A stretch of 64,000 nt of DNA from Artemisia argyi (lineage: Eukaryota; Streptophyta; Magnoliopsida; Asterales; Asteraceae): positions 100,344,871 through 100,408,870 of the forward strand of contig CM060695.1 in the NCBI GenBank assembly GCA_030686995.1, read 5' to 3'. The stretch's first letter is position 1, and every line of letters starts with the position of its first letter. Made by a program: the position numbers and the translations under genes. The notes beneath the pieces are model-generated. The model was not told where the DNA came from, made no database searches, and saw nothing but the letters and a program-made list of their open reading frames with translations. Positions 1 through 12,257 of the stretch are shown here, in pieces.

Positions 1-2098
1 GAGTTGTCTAAGATATCCCCCACAGTCTTTTAAGATCGTATTTTTGGAGATGGATGAACCTAGTAGAAAAATAGCTAGTGCTGCTATTCAATCGTGCTGC
101 AGACGTTTGGTTCTAGAAGACATAGATAATGACCTAGTCCTTAACCCATTTATGAAACTTACGCAACTACCTATGGATGTCTCATATGTTGGGGAATCTA
201 GTGACTTGCCACACATTGAGTCTGGTTTTTCAAGTCTTGACATGTCTTCCTTTGCCAGCCAACATGTTGATAACAGTGATGGTGCATTAGTCATTATTGA
301 TAAGGAAAATACTTTTCAGGACATTGATAGTTTTGATGTTAGTATGTTCAGAGTGACTAACGATAAGCCGTTGGAGAAAGTAGGGAGACCACTAGTTGAT
401 GGCAATAACACCTTTGAGGAACCTGATATGGAAGTCACTCTATTCCAAGTCAATCAGGATAACCAGTTAGAGAATGTAGGAGGAGAACCTGTTGGTGGCA
501 ATAACATGGAAGAGGAGGGTGATGTTGATATCACTCTGTTCCACCAGAGTGATGCTAGTCACTTAGGCAATGTAGGTGATGACACAATTCAGGCAAATGA
601 AAATAATGTTACTGAGGAGAATCATGTACAGGTTGCTTTGGTCCAACAGAGTCAGAGTCATGAGTTAGGCAAAGCAGGAACATCTATTAATAAAAGTGAT
701 GACTTGAATTTGGAAACTCAATTACCTGTGTTGGATTATGATGCATCTTACACTGCTTATGCTTCTAACTTAGACATAGGTAACTCTGGGGTGCCAAGGG
801 TTAGGACAGATTTTGTTGATGATGGTGTTGTTGAAACTTTCTTTTATTGTGACCAATCCTTTGATAGTGCAAAAGATGTGAAAGAGAGGGTAAGAGAGCA
901 TTCCATAGAAACAAGAAGGGAGCTGCTATTTCTAAAGAATGACAAAAAAAAAATAAGAGTCAGATGTGTGGGTTGTGTTCCCCTATCTGGCTCAATTGCT
1001 ACTGCTGGACTGGGTATAGACCCAGTTAGAGGTCCATTAACAAGAAAGGGTTTAGAATTATTAATTGCTGGTAAAAATGACCCTTCCCAAATACTCTGCC
1101 CATGGCTGTTGCTTGTCGGCAGGGATGGTAGTGAAAAAGGTGCTTGGACAGTGAGAAGATATAATGATCAACACACATGTTTGCAATCAAGGCGCTCAAA
1201 CATTTTGACCTTAACTTTATATCAAAGCCAATTAAAGCTATGATTCAAACCAATCCAACGATTCCTGTCAAGTCGGTTCATAATCAACTTACCAACCAAT
1301 TTGAGCTTGAAGTCTCAATGCAGAAGGTTTTAAGAGCAAAAAGAATAGCAGTCAGAGGCATTAGGAGGGAATTCAAGCTCCAATTCACCATGTTGAGAGA
1401 CTGTGTTCAAGAGTTGCAGAAGAGGAACCCTAATACAACAATTGTGATTCATGTGGAACGGCCTGCTGAGGATACTATTCCAACAAGATAATTCAAGAGA
1501 CTGTATATTTGTTTAGGTACCTTAAAGGAAGGATTTAAAGCCTGTCAGAGACAGTTGTTGGGGATAAATGCTTTTCCAATTGATGGTCCTTTGAAGGGTC
1601 AACTTCTAACAGCTGCTGGAATTGATAGCAACAATGGTATATACCTATTAGTTTATGCTTTTGCTAAATCAGCAAACACAATAGCTTGGACTTGGTTTCT
1701 TCATTGTTTATCTGATGATCTTGAACTTGAGCCAAATTCAATCTTCACTTTTGTTACTGACATGAAAAAGGTACTCCCATAAACTAGAAATGATTTGAAT
1801 TTCCTAATTTTTTTTAAATAGATAGTAAATATATCTGTTTTTGTGCAAGATATTATATCAGCATGAAGAGAAGTTTTTACACATGCGGAGCACATATTTT
1901 GTCCTAGAAGCATTCATGAGCAAATGAAAGTTAATTGGCAAGGTAGGGCCTTCAAAGACCATCTTTGGAGATGTGCAACAGCCTAAACTATTGTACAGTT
2001 TGAGAAATCTATGGATGCTTTAAAGACATTTTGTCAAGCTGCCCATGCTTGGTTAAGTCAGATACCACCAATCCATTGGTCAATGTCACATTTCTCAT

Positions 2099-2443
2099 GT
2101 AAGTCATCTAACTATGTAAATTAAATGGTACTCCCTCCGTCCCAAATTTATTGTCCAGTTTGAATTTTCAAAGTCAAACTAGTTCAACTTTGACCATAAA
2201 TATATATTTTTTGTTATATAATACTTGACGAAAAATTATACCATTAAAAAGTACACTTAAAACCCAACCCATTTATATATTTTGCGTCAAAAATTATATA
2301 ACACCCACAAAAATATTTAAGGTCAAAGTTGAAGAAGAAAGACTAAAAAAGTCAATAGTAGACAATAAATTTGGGACGGAGGGAGTATATGGTAAAGTAT
2401 TATGAAATGTATAAGTAACACAGCTTTATTTGTCTTGTTTTAG
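2099..2443 (+). other. Intron of the MULE transposase (GT-AG)
   Basis: Protein homology stops at ...HWSMSHFS just before a GTAAGT donor at 2099 and restarts at RPHSDVLLNNM right after a pyrimidine-rich TTTTAG acceptor at 2441-2443. Joining the two keeps the frame across the split codon. Most of the intron is the Stowaway MITE at 2131-2385. Confidence 0.7.
2131..2385. mobile_element. Stowaway MITE (Tc1/mariner type)
   Basis: The 255-bp element has long terminal inverted repeats starting CTCCCTCCGTCCCAAATTTA and ending in the complementary sequence. It is flanked by TA on both sides (2129-2130 and 2386-2387). The CTCCCTCCGTCCC end and the TA target duplication are diagnostic of Stowaway. The interior is AT-rich with no ORF. 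It sits inside the MULE intron, so it did not itself break the coding sequence. Confidence 0.95.
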
Positions 2444-2617
2444 GGCGACCTCATTCTGATGTATTACTTAATAACATGTGTCAAGTGTTTCATGAGAAAA
2501 TAATTGGGGGTGTAAACAAACCAATTATTACAGCCTTAGAATATATCAGGGAATAATGTATGAAGAGGATAATGCATGTTGCGAAGGTCATTGAGAAGAG
2601 TAATGGGTCACTAACAC

Positions 2618-2961
2618 TGTTAGGTCACCATATTGATTTCACACAAACAAGAATGAGATAGATATAAGGATGGGATGAATATTTGAATGAGAGAAATATA
2701 AGTGCAAGAGTTTTTTTAAGATTTCAAATAAACAACCAAGTTTTACAATAGACCTAAGGCTTCTATATATAGGGAAGGAGCTAGGGCAACACTCCCTCTC
2801 CATCCTTAAGCCAATTCGTGTGGGCTTCTAAGCCCATGGATCATAAACCTTAAGCCTAGTAAACTTATAACATTACATAAATGAAAGTAAGTAGTAACTT
2901 AAGCAACCTATTATTACAAATGACCGAGACTTGATAAAATAGTAAAACTTTGATCCCAACA
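2618..2961 (-). repeat. 3' LTR of the Copia element (344 bp)
   Basis: This is identical to 22533-22876 except for one base, within a T run near 2709 where the other copy has C. In element orientation it starts TGTTGGGATC and ends CCTAACA. It carries a CTATATATAG box at about 2762-2771. The outer flank is the AACAC target duplication. Confidence 0.95.
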
Positions 2962-2976
2962 ATCTCCCCCTAAGGG
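2962..2976 (-). other. Polypurine tract of the Copia element
   Basis: Read on the minus strand, the sequence directly upstream of the 3' LTR is CCCTTAGGGGGAGAT, followed by TGTTGG. An AGGGGGAGAT PPT is typical for plant Copia elements and primes plus-strand DNA synthesis. Confidence 0.85.
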
Positions 2977-4372
2977 TCGGTCATCACGGTTGCTTGACGT
3001 CTTTGTCATTTCTTCATCTTTGACTTTCATAGCTTTAGACGTCTTTCAATAATCATGAGAAAGTAATCATTCATCGTTCTTTGTACTTCGTTCATTGTTG
3101 TTGTGATAGTGATCAAGTTATGAAGTTGTCCGCCTTTCGTCACTTCCGCGTCTGTGGTGGTTGTCCGCCATTCCAACATGCTCATACATCTTTGAATTTT
3201 GACTTATACATGCACGTAGTTCCCTTTCTTTCACTTTTGATCTTTAGTCTTTTTACTTTGTAGATTCTTCTTTTTGGCGTAGAATCTTTCTTTGAACTTT
3301 GTGTTGCGTTGATCTTTGAGGGAGCTTTTGATGACTTCATGATGTATGTATGAGCATGTGGAATCCGTCGCCATGGAGATGAAGTGTCCCTGTAGGTAAA
3401 CAGTTAGCAATAAAACATCCGGTACTTATAGATAAGGCATTAGAGATCGTCAACAGCATAGTGTGAAGATTCCTTCTAACCCTTATCAAGGCCGTTCTTA
3501 TGTCAGATACTCCCGAGGGAGCTTACAAGACCTACTAAGTAGCTCAATGACTGGGTGAGTCGCTGGGGATCACTCCACGACTGTAGATCGCTAAGAAACC
3601 ACCGCAAACACTAAGCGTAACCCATAAGGAGTTACCGAAGTGACCTGCTGTCAGGGCTGTTTGATGTTAACCCTGGCAGGATTTTCGTTCAATCATTGAG
3701 AAATACTTATGTAAATTCTCTCATAAACGTTCTCGGCAGATTGCTAAGATCTGCGAAGGACTCGATAATTTACAGCTAGTGTCCATTGATGTAGAACACC
3801 AGTTGTAGAAATACTAAGTGTTCCTAAGAGATCTTTGATGTATCTCATGGCTCTAGACTCGAAAAGTGCACACTTAGGTTTCCTATGCGGAGACTAGGGA
3901 GGGGTCTCCTGCTTCAATATCAACCATCTCTAATAGATAAGTCGATAGATTACATTGGTTCCCCGTGAGAATGAAACAAGCTCTTTTAAGAGAACTTGAG
4001 TGGTTAAGAAGGTTTAGTGCAGTGCGTCACTGGGTCCATGACGGCTTTATCTTCAATACCGGTGTCGCCTTAGCAACAACCAGTAGCATACGAATTGAAC
4101 CCGGTGTCTGCCCTAAGGTTGAACATATGGAGGGCTATTTCTTTTCACCCTTTTCTTTACTTTTCTTTTTAATTCTTCAACTCCTTCTTTCCCCTTTCAT
4201 TCTTTTCTCCTTTTTTTCGTATCATACCTAAGGACTTCTAATTCTAACTAATGGTGATGTCCTTGGGTAGATCCCTCCGGCTCTGGCGGATCATAGGACG
4301 GTTTTTCCTATCTTAATCACCTTATAACTCCATGATTATCCGACAGTAGCCAAGAAACCTTTGATTGAAAAT

Positions 4373-4421
4373 CTCTCAAAGTGTTTGTGATTATTAAACA
4401 TTTTGTTTAACACTTTGAGAG
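4373..4421. other. Inverted repeat / potential hairpin, 13-bp perfect arms
   Basis: CTCTCAAAGTGTT at 4373-4385 is followed 23 bases later by its exact reverse complement at 4409-4421. It lies in the element's 3' non-coding part. Confidence 0.7.
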
Positions 4422-4539
4422 TTTTGTGTTTACTTTTGAAGGGCTCCCCCTTCACATGTGCTCATGAGTGTTTAATAAATTTGCACATGCGGGAGGAGCA
4501 ATCACTTTATGAATTGATCCACTTTCAGTGAACAAGACC

Positions 4540-4790
4540 GATTCGAGACACGCTTACATCACTAGTTAGACTAGCTTGAAGTTATTACCCGGCCTGGTCA
4601 AGTCCACAGAAAGTTTCTCGAAATGGTACATTTCTACTAAGACAAATCCTTTTCGAGACACGCTTACGTGGCTAGTTAAAGAGTTCCATTGTCAGCTTTT
4701 AGATGACAACTAGCTCTAGTAACTAACTTGATGTTATTACCCGTCGAGGATAAGTCATTTCGAGATTACTAACTTTTATGTTTCGTCAAT
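4540..4790. repeat. Degenerate direct repeat, two units of about 100-190 bp
   Basis: CGAGACACGCTTAC occurs at about 4544 and again at about 4643. In both places it is followed by CTAGTTA and then by a CTTGA-GTTATTACCCG block (near 4574 and 4728). The spacing differs between units, so this is an old, partly rearranged duplication. Confidence 0.55.
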
Positions 4791-5270
4791 TCTTGGGTGA
4801 ATCTGAGTCTAGGTCGTATGAGATTTGACTTTTAATCAACTTTGAACTTTCATATTTTAATCACATTCACTTTTTCTCCCCCTCAAAAATAGCATATAAG
4901 ATGATATTTTTGACAATATTTTGATTAAAATATGCCTTTTGAGTCTTATGGGGAGAATTTAACAAGAACTTTTGATTTCAAGAACGATGATTTTGTTTCA
5001 AGTGCTCCCCCTCAACAAGTGATTACTTATTGAGGTGAAATACTTGTCTTTTGAGCAGAGTTATGAAAATCAGAAAATGTTTGATTAACTCAACTCAAAA
5101 GTAAGAAGTCTTCGCTCCTTATATCAGGATTGAGGCACTGATGCGTACCTCAGGGTCCTTTCTTTACAAGAACGGGTTGTACACTGTTATGTGTGCACAA
5201 GCCATTATGAGAATAATTCAATCAAATGAAAACAATTGATATTGAAAAGTTAATAAGCAAGTGTACCAAT

Positions 5271-6183
5271 TTAATCTTCATCAGGAAGTGGAGCATCAAA
5301 GTCAGTGAACTTAGGTTCGGGTCTTTCGAAGAGCCTGATAGGAAAAGATGGTCTGACACCGATATAGCTTTCCAGTCGTTTGATCTGTTCCCGTCGAAAT
5401 AGCCTTTCTTCAATCTTCAAGACAAAGTTACGAACTTGTCTTCTTGAGCTGGATTTCCATCTAGGTTGATTCCCTTTAGCTATCTTTCGGCGATCATCAT
5501 TCAACCTTTTGACAAGCCCATCACGAACGGATTTAAGTGTAACATCACAGAATTTATGTATCTCATCGAACCGCATGAAGCTTTGTAGCCTTTTGTTGTT
5601 GATGTAGGTGAAACCAAATGAAGGTTCTTGGATGAGAGTAAACTGTGACGTTTGATAGATTCCATCAAATTTGAATTGCGGCTTTGTCAAATTGATCTTC
5701 TGTTGGTAACTTTCCACTCCAAGCTAAAGATCTTCCACTCTTTCTTGAACTATCAATCATCGGATGAATAGAAGTAGTGATGCCATGAAGTTGTACTGAA
5801 TTTCTCTCTCGAATCCACGCATTCTTCCTTGAACCTTTTCGAGATACATGTCTTCGATGTCATTGAGATTAAGGTCTGGAAAGTCTGCTTCGGAGAACTT
5901 GTACTTCTTTTCATCTTGTCGTTTAACAACAATCTCACGCATGAATATGTAGTTAAACCGTTGCGACTCTTGAATCTCCAAGATAGCAATGATCTTAGAT
6001 TTATGCTTCACATTTTCCAATGATTTCTCTCCTAATCTGCTGGTATAACCGAGACGACGACGTTCTGGCCAGTGTTGATTCCCGTGTAGAGCATCTCTGT
6101 CGTAAGCTACGATGGAGTTGCTGAAAACTCGAGTAGATTCTTCAATTGCAGGAACTTCGTATCTTGCGGCTGGTACTGAGATT
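5271..6183 (-). pseudogene. Env-like ORF of the Copia element, C-terminal half
   Basis: The frame is open on the minus strand from the solo-LTR junction at 6183 to the TAA at 5271-5273. Two in-frame stops interrupt it: TGA at 5757-5759, where an Arg CGA codon is expected, and TAG at 5724-5726, where Gln CAG is expected. Recognisable blocks are VPAARYEVPAIEE near the start, then KIIAILEIQ, FSEADFPDLNLNDIEDMYL, RVEDL, LGVESYQQKINLTKP and a basic C-terminal region ending PLPDED. I recognise this block order from extra ORFs downstream of RNase H in Asteraceae Copia elements; the biochemical function is unknown. The N-terminal half is at 9421-11992 and the two are separated by a solo LTR. Joining them also needs a one-base frame change. 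Confidence 0.75.
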
Positions 6184-6188
6184 GTGAG

Positions 6189-9100
6189 TGAGTGGTTCGT
6201 TGTGTTTTGGTGTGTGCAAACAACAATTTTATCAAAATATCAATAATATGTCGTGAGACAAACAATCGTTAAGTAATACGAGTAAACCGTTTAGGAAAAC
6301 AATTACCTCGCAAAACTTGTGAAAGTGATATTCAAATTGTGAGACCGGGAAGTGATTACCCGGGTCGTGTCCCAACGAAGTGTGAATGGGCAATATCGTG
6401 TAAGATTTGGAAATTAAAGTGCTTATAAGGATTGGATGAGAGATTATTTGGTATTGTGGAATTACGATAAATTGCAAGTAACGTACGAAAAGTAAAATAA
6501 ACGAAACTAAAACACGAATACAAACAAGGTAATGAAAATTAAAACTTAAAAACTACGGGAATGATAATAGGGAATAGGGGAAACCTAAAACATAATCTAA
6601 ATATTTGAAATGTAAAAGTTGATTAAAAAAAACGTAAACGCGCAAGATAACACGTGAAATTTATGATACACTAGTCCTACGGGAATGAAAAATGGTTTTC
6701 CTATATTTCTAATGACAAAAGAAATTTTTAGAAAAGAGAAAATTATTTTTTTGCTTTTTTTTTTTATTAATTACTAAGATTTAAAAACAATCCAAACTAA
6801 ATTAAATTATAAAAAAAAAACACTTAAACTTACGGAAAACTTCTGAAATTTTTTTGGAAACTAAATAAACTTAAAGCTAACCTAAGAAAAATAAAATGAA
6901 GTGAAAACAGCTAATGAATAAGCAAAAATAAGCAAAAGATAAGCTGAAATATATAATAAGAAAACAACTAGTACTATAAATATCAAAATAAACACAACAT
7001 AACAATAAAGTCTAGTAGCATAGATGGGAGACGGGGTTTGTGTTGGGTCTGTTTGTGTGACTGGTGACCAGGGTTCGAATCCTGGGTCACATCTCTTTGT
7101 TTTGCAACATTTTTTTTTCAATTTTTCTTTAACAAACCAACAAAACACATAACAATAAGCAATTTTGTTAACTAAAACTTTTTCTGAAAACTGATAATAA
7201 GCACAGCAAAAAGGAAGGTTAATAAGCAGTTGGGGTCTTAAGCTAGAAAAAGGGATTAAAGGATCTAAAAAGCTAACATTAAGCTATATATAAGCTACAC
7301 TAGGGGGAGGGAAAAGCTAAAGGAATACTATGGAAATCCTAATAAGCACTAAAGGACTGGAAAATAAGCAGTGCCTAAGCCTAAAAAGCACTATATAAGC
7401 TAATCCTATACTAGGCTGCAATTGCGGAAAATGGACAGAAAAGCTACTATAAAAAAATTTAAAAAAAATATGAGCAACTAGATAACCATCCAATTAACTT
7501 ACGTACCAAATTTCGGGTAAAAAGGACTTATAACGAATGAATGAAAAATCAAAAACCACTTCTGGTCTGCACATTTTAAAGATTTAGTTTTAAACGGGCT
7601 AGTTCGAGCTAATGAAAAGCTGTGATAAAAAATTCAAAAAAAATAAACTAAAAATACAGTCAACTAGATGAGCTACTGAATAAGCACCAAATCAATTTTT
7701 AGCTAAAACGGACTAATAACGAACAAATGAAAAATAAAAAACTAACCAGCTGTTTGGGCGAATTTTTCGGCAAGTGCAGAATTTTTGCAAAATGGGTCAA
7801 ATGGGTGATTTTTGACCTGAGAAGTAAACTACCAAGTGCTGGAAACATGCACTAATTTATTCTAGGCTATTTTAAATGTAAACTACAACTAAATACAGCT
7901 TTATCCATATGTTATCCTAAGCTACTATGAACACAGTTTTGATGGCCAATACTTGAAAACTAATTTACTAACTTGGAAACTGTTTGGGATTGTGATGATG
8001 TGATTTGAAACAACTAGAAATTGATAAGTGACATTGTTTGAACTAAAAGGAAGTGGTAAAAATAGTTTTAACGGCTAAACCAAACTTGTGCCAAACACCC
8101 CTTGATGCACTAACTGTTGGAATTTTTCAAAGGAAATTGCAAATTTAAAGCTATGACTTGAAGGTTACATGTAAGATAAACTGTATAATGACTAAAAAAA
8201 GTAAATATAAACCATACATGAGCTGAAGAAATAAGCTAAAACTTGAAATAAGAAAGACTTAAATTTCATAAACTTGAAAGTAAAGGTTACAAATCTTGAA
8301 TGAAAAGCTGGAATCTTAAAGTAATAATCTAAAACAAGCTAAAATTATACTAAAGTTAAATTAAAACTACTCCTATGACTACCTTACTAACTAACTGCCT
8401 TCACAAGGCTTACAAAGTAGATTATTTATACTATTGGAGTCTAGGGTTTCTTCTCTTTCTATATTTTTTTTGTTTCTTCTGTTTCTTGTTTTTCTCCTTG
8501 GCTTATCACAGCCCTCGATTCCACCTTGGGCACCACTCTTTAATTTCATCCGTGGGATCAACAAAAAGTGGGGATTGATGATGTGGAGGTGGGATACCCG
8601 TGAAGGGTTTGGTATCTCGTGACTACATCTTGGAGGTGGTGATGGTATGGGGGAAGGTGTATGGTAGCAGATGGAAGGCATGGCGTGGAGTGGTGGTTTT
8701 ATTTGGTGGGTAAAAAGAGGGTTGGGGAAGAAAGGGCAGGGTTTCGTTGACTGGGAAAAAGGGAAGGAGAATTATACGTTTTTATAAAACGTAATATGGT
8801 TTTGGGCTTTAAGGGTATATGGGCCAAGGGTGACTTTGGATTGTGTTTAAGGTTTGTTTGTGGATTGGGTTTCTTTTTGGTGTTATCTTTGTAAATCTTT
8901 GAACAACCCATTTAGCTTATTAAATCATAAGGACCAAAAATGTAAATCCTGAATTTCCAAGGGACCTTTCCTGCCAACTTTCCAAATTTCATCCAAGAGC
9001 CACTTTTGCCAAGCTTGAATTTCCAAAGGACCATAGATGTTTAATTTCCAACATTAAATACTCGAGGACCAAAATCGCCAAATTCCAACTCCAGGGACTA

Positions 9101-9415
9101 AAACTGTAAACTTTTGAAAACTTTTCACCCAAGGATCGTTTTTGACAACTTATGATTTCCAAAAGACATTTGTTGATTTTTCTTTAAAAATAAATGCATA
9201 GGGACTAGTTTTGACAACTTTTGAAAGTTGAGGGACTGAAACTGCCAATTTTGCAAACTTTGATCGTTTTTCGTTTGTTTTCGATCATTTTGTATTTGAA
9301 ACATTTAAAACACGATCTTTGGGATATTTTCATTATTTTGATGCATTCTTGAGTGTTTTCACGCGTTTTGGCATTTAAAATACGGTAAAAATGATGAGTA
9401 TTTACACACTCATTA
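6189..9415 (-). mobile_element. Solo LTR (3.2 kb) nested in the env-like ORF
   Basis: A 3,227-bp insertion has the perfect 5-bp target duplication GTGAG (6184-6188 and 9416-9420). On the minus strand it begins TAATGAGTGTG and ends CCACTCA. The 5' end matches 42877 onward (TAATGAGTG, then ACTCATCATTTTTA and a shared AATGCATCAAAATA further in), so the two are one family. A TATAAATAAT box lies on the minus strand near 8430, after an AACCCTA block shared with the other copy. There is no PBS, gag or pol, and no second terminal copy. Solo LTR is the simplest reading; a non-coding miniature element is the alternative. Confidence 0.75.
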
Positions 9416-9420
9416 GTGAG

Positions 9421-11992
9421 GAAGCATATTTCTTCTTGGAAGTCTCTTGGGTGAGTTGGATGTTACGAAGATCTTTGTTGAAGAAGTAGCTGTAAGGTAA
9501 CTTGGGTTTATCTGGAAATCCTGTCAAAGGTAATGGTTTAGTCCAGTCAGTGAAGTAAGGCTTTTCATGGTTTTTGGAACTGAGGTCGATATTCATTTCA
9601 GGATTTAGCCAGTCAAACTCGACAGACATTGCACTAGCTATATTCTGCATGTGATATTCGTATTCCACTTTGTTTCCAGATCTGGATCAGAGACGGTTGG
9701 AGTTGCAGTAGAAGCTTTAGCAGTGTGAAGCGTGAATGGTGTGGTTGACAACATTTTCTTAACTACACTTCTAATTCTGTGATCCAAGTTGTCCTTGATA
9801 GGTTCAATGAGGTTTGCAACTTCAGGAGTGACAATCTCAACTAGATTTTCAGTAAGATAATCTTGTGTGACAGTCTTAATAAATCCTGTGTAATCAGAGT
9901 TCAAGAACTTATCGATCAGCTGCTTTGACTCCTGAAAATCTTCAACTTGCTTGGCAAGACCGGTAACCATGGTGGTAAGTTTGTTGACTTGCTCCTGAAG
10001 ATCAACTGGTTGAGTCGATTCATTGATTGAATGTTGCTTTGATGCGGTTTCAGAAGGTGTGGGAGATGAATGCTCAGGTGATGATTCGGATGACGACTCG
10101 TTGTGAGACCTTGAAGAAGAAGCAGGAGGAGTCGGATCCTTTGGTGGAGAGTCTTGAGGAGGTGGAGGTTGCGCTGAGGAAGTCTGCTGAGAAGATGATT
10201 TAAGAAATATGTTGGTGTCGAAAGCGTTCTTCTCTTCGTTTTCTTTTCTTCGACGTTCCTCTGCTTCCTCTGCTTCTCGTGCAAGAAACTCTGGAGTAAT
10301 GAGGTATTCATGTTCCTGATCCGTAGCAATATTCTCTTGTCCACCAACATTCTCTTCTACATTAGCAGTCTCAGTCATAGTGATATCTCCTGTATAATCT
10401 GTATCTTTAACAATGTCATCAGGTTGTGGAGCTGATTCTAAAGTAATGGACACAACGGGAGGAATCATGCTGCTTGTAGCTCCTTCATGTTCTGACTGAT
10501 CGACAGGTGATGGTGGTGAAGGTTGAGACTCAAGTCGGCTTTGGAGTGCTGCTTTCCTTTGTTCTTTGCGAAGTTGCTTTTCTTCAGCTCTTGTGTCGAC
10601 AACTATACTTTTCAGTTTGCGTTTATCGACCAACTGTTCAACGATTTGTTCGTCTTCTTCATCATCATTTGGCTCATTAATCGTGATCCCTTTTCTTTTT
10701 CTATACTCTGCTTCAAAAGTTTCAAGACTTTGTTGTATGGCGATCTCCGTTGCAGGAAATGCTTCTTCAGGTACTCTAACTCTTCTTTCAAAGTCTTGTT
10801 CTTCTTCTTCAGATTCCGTGTCGAACTCAGATTCGCTTTCAGAAGGTGGAGGTGTAGGATCATATTGAAGTATGTACTCAGGAGTTACCTTCTTCTTTGG
10901 CTTGGTTGCAGGCTTAGGTTTGGATGTTGGTTTAGGTTTGGCGGAAGTCTTGGGTTTAGCAGATGGTTTTGTCTTGGGAGCAGCCTTAGACTTAGTCTGA
11001 GGTGAGCCAATGGTGCTTGTAGTACTCCCAGACTTCACACTTCCTTTGCTGCGAGTTTGTATAGTGGCTTCTTCCTGTACTCCTTTGTAAGCATTATCGT
11101 AGAATTTGTAGTTCAGACTTTTCTTGATGTTGTCATCAAGAAGATATTCGGGAAGCCTCATTCCTTTGATCTTGGTAGAGGAAGTGGTCATTTTGATGAA
11201 AGAGGTGGTGAAGTCGTCCTCGAAGAGGTGCTTCGGCTCATTAGGGTCAGCCATCCTTTTGATAAATTCTGGAGTGTCTTTGCAAAAATGTTCAATGAGA
11301 AGCTTGGTGAATCTTGTGAACGGGATCATAGTCTTTACACGTTCGGTTTGAATGCTGTAGACTATATCGTTCATGATTGGAACTACAAAGTCAATAGGTG
11401 TCAAAGTCACCATTCCCCAAAATGTTTGTAAATGCTCAAGCCTAGGATGTTCGTGACCACTTTTTCTTCCTGATATAGATCTTACAACCAACAGACAGAA
11501 TGTTCTCCAGGGCCGAGGTATGTTATTGGCATTGAATCTGGAATGTTTGACCAGAGGTAAGTCATCATCGACATCATATCCTAACTCAATGAAGAAATCA
11601 AGAAGATCCAGTTCAGGTAGTATTGGAGCAAATTCGTTGTCAGTTTGAGGCAGGAGAAGGATTGTTCGAAGGACGTCGTGATCTACGGTGTAGACTTGTC
11701 GATCCAGCGTAACAGTGAAAGACTCATCATCCAAATTCGCCTTAGCCGTAAGCCAGAACTGATGAAGGTAAAACAGAGGAACTGAAGTAGATCTATTGAG
11801 TAGATGTTTGCATGGATGTGCAAGTAGAATATCTTTAACAATCTTGCACGAGTTCTCAGTAATTCTCAATTTGTCGAAATCAACTCGTGGATTGTTGTTG
11901 CCAATCATAACGTTGTAGTTAGCGGGAGTGATATCATCCATGGTGAGTAATGGAAGAGCTTGTTCAGGGACATTCTCGTTGTGTTCAGCCAT
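9421..11992 (-). pseudogene. Env-like ORF of the Copia element, N-terminal half
   Basis: The frame starts best at the ATG at 11992 (MAEHNENVPEQ), although it is open upstream to 12049. Residues about 20-300 form a globular region (MDDITPANYNV, SVPLFYLHQFWLTAKA, GYDVDDDLPL). After that comes a low-complexity part rich in Pro, Lys, Ser and Glu: a KPKPTSKPKP-type track followed by acidic and Gln/Glu-rich stretches that look coiled-coil. A further folded block ends near 9638. A one-base shift near 9665 moves the frame to the continuation (VEYEYHMQNIASAMSVEFDW...KKYASS), which runs into the solo LTR. It follows RNase H after a 1.9-kb spacer, the position of the Sirevirus env-like gene. I see no clear signal peptide or membrane helix in this half, so 'env-like' is a positional name only. 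Confidence 0.75.
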
Positions 11993-12257
11993 GTTATTCT
12001 GAAAAGCATTATTATAAACCAAACATCGAGATTTGTTACGAGTTAGCACGATTGCAACGTTTGATTATGGATAAGCATTTAGAATCATGTAAGCACGTAT
12101 GGTTCAATTATTGCATGTATATTTATAAGTGACGTATACTTAGAAAGTCAATTGTAATTATGTATCACATAAGTGATAACACATGCACAAAGAATTATAC
12201 ATCACATCACATTATACTTCGACAAGAGTCCATTAACATATTATAACATATCACACG

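Larger units (their letters stand above)
50..2612 (+). pseudogene. Mutator-like (MULE) transposase, 5' part, degraded
   Basis: The reading frame opens at an ATG at 50. It runs through an acidic N-terminal region into a plant MuDR-type domain at about 820-1180 (residues such as FFYCDQSFDSAKDVKERV, then a Cys-containing segment and an HTC motif). After a frameshift near 1188 the frame continues at 1190-1491. After an in-frame TAA at 1489-1491 comes the MULE transposase core (1552-1782: DGPLKGQLLTAAGIDSNNGIY, then WTWFLHCL and the FTFVTD strand). Further homology lies at about 1850-2098 (AEHIFCPRSIHEQMK, GRAFKDHLWRCATA), with in-frame TGA and TAA stops. After an intron, 2444-2612 carries the PHSDVLLNNMCQVF segment. 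The gene is then cut by the Copia insertion at 2618 and resumes at 22882. MULE transposases move DNA elements by a DDE reaction in the nucleus; this copy cannot encode a complete protein. Any N-terminal part beyond the window edge is not visible. Confidence 0.85.
2977..5270 (-). other. Long 3' non-coding region of the Copia element
   Basis: About 2.3 kb lies between the stop of the env-like ORF (5271) and the PPT. No ORF here has recognisable similarity. It contains a 13-bp inverted repeat (4373-4421) and a degenerate tandem duplication (4540-4790). A structured, non-coding 3' region is known for Sireviruses; its role here is not shown. Confidence 0.6.

Noticed and set aside
1771..1850. An intron between the two parts of the MULE transposase core
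   Set aside because: The frame could be bridged in several ways and the best GT/AG pair does not give the expected frame, so I left it as a degraded segment.
3081..4231. Short plus-strand ORFs in the 3' region of the Copia element
   Set aside because: They lie antisense to the element, are short and hydrophobic, and have no domain or start context.
10523..11005. Long plus-strand ORFs (up to 160 codons) across the env-like gene
   Set aside because: They lie opposite the well-supported minus-strand env-like ORF, have Phe/Leu/Arg-rich composition and no recognisable domain.
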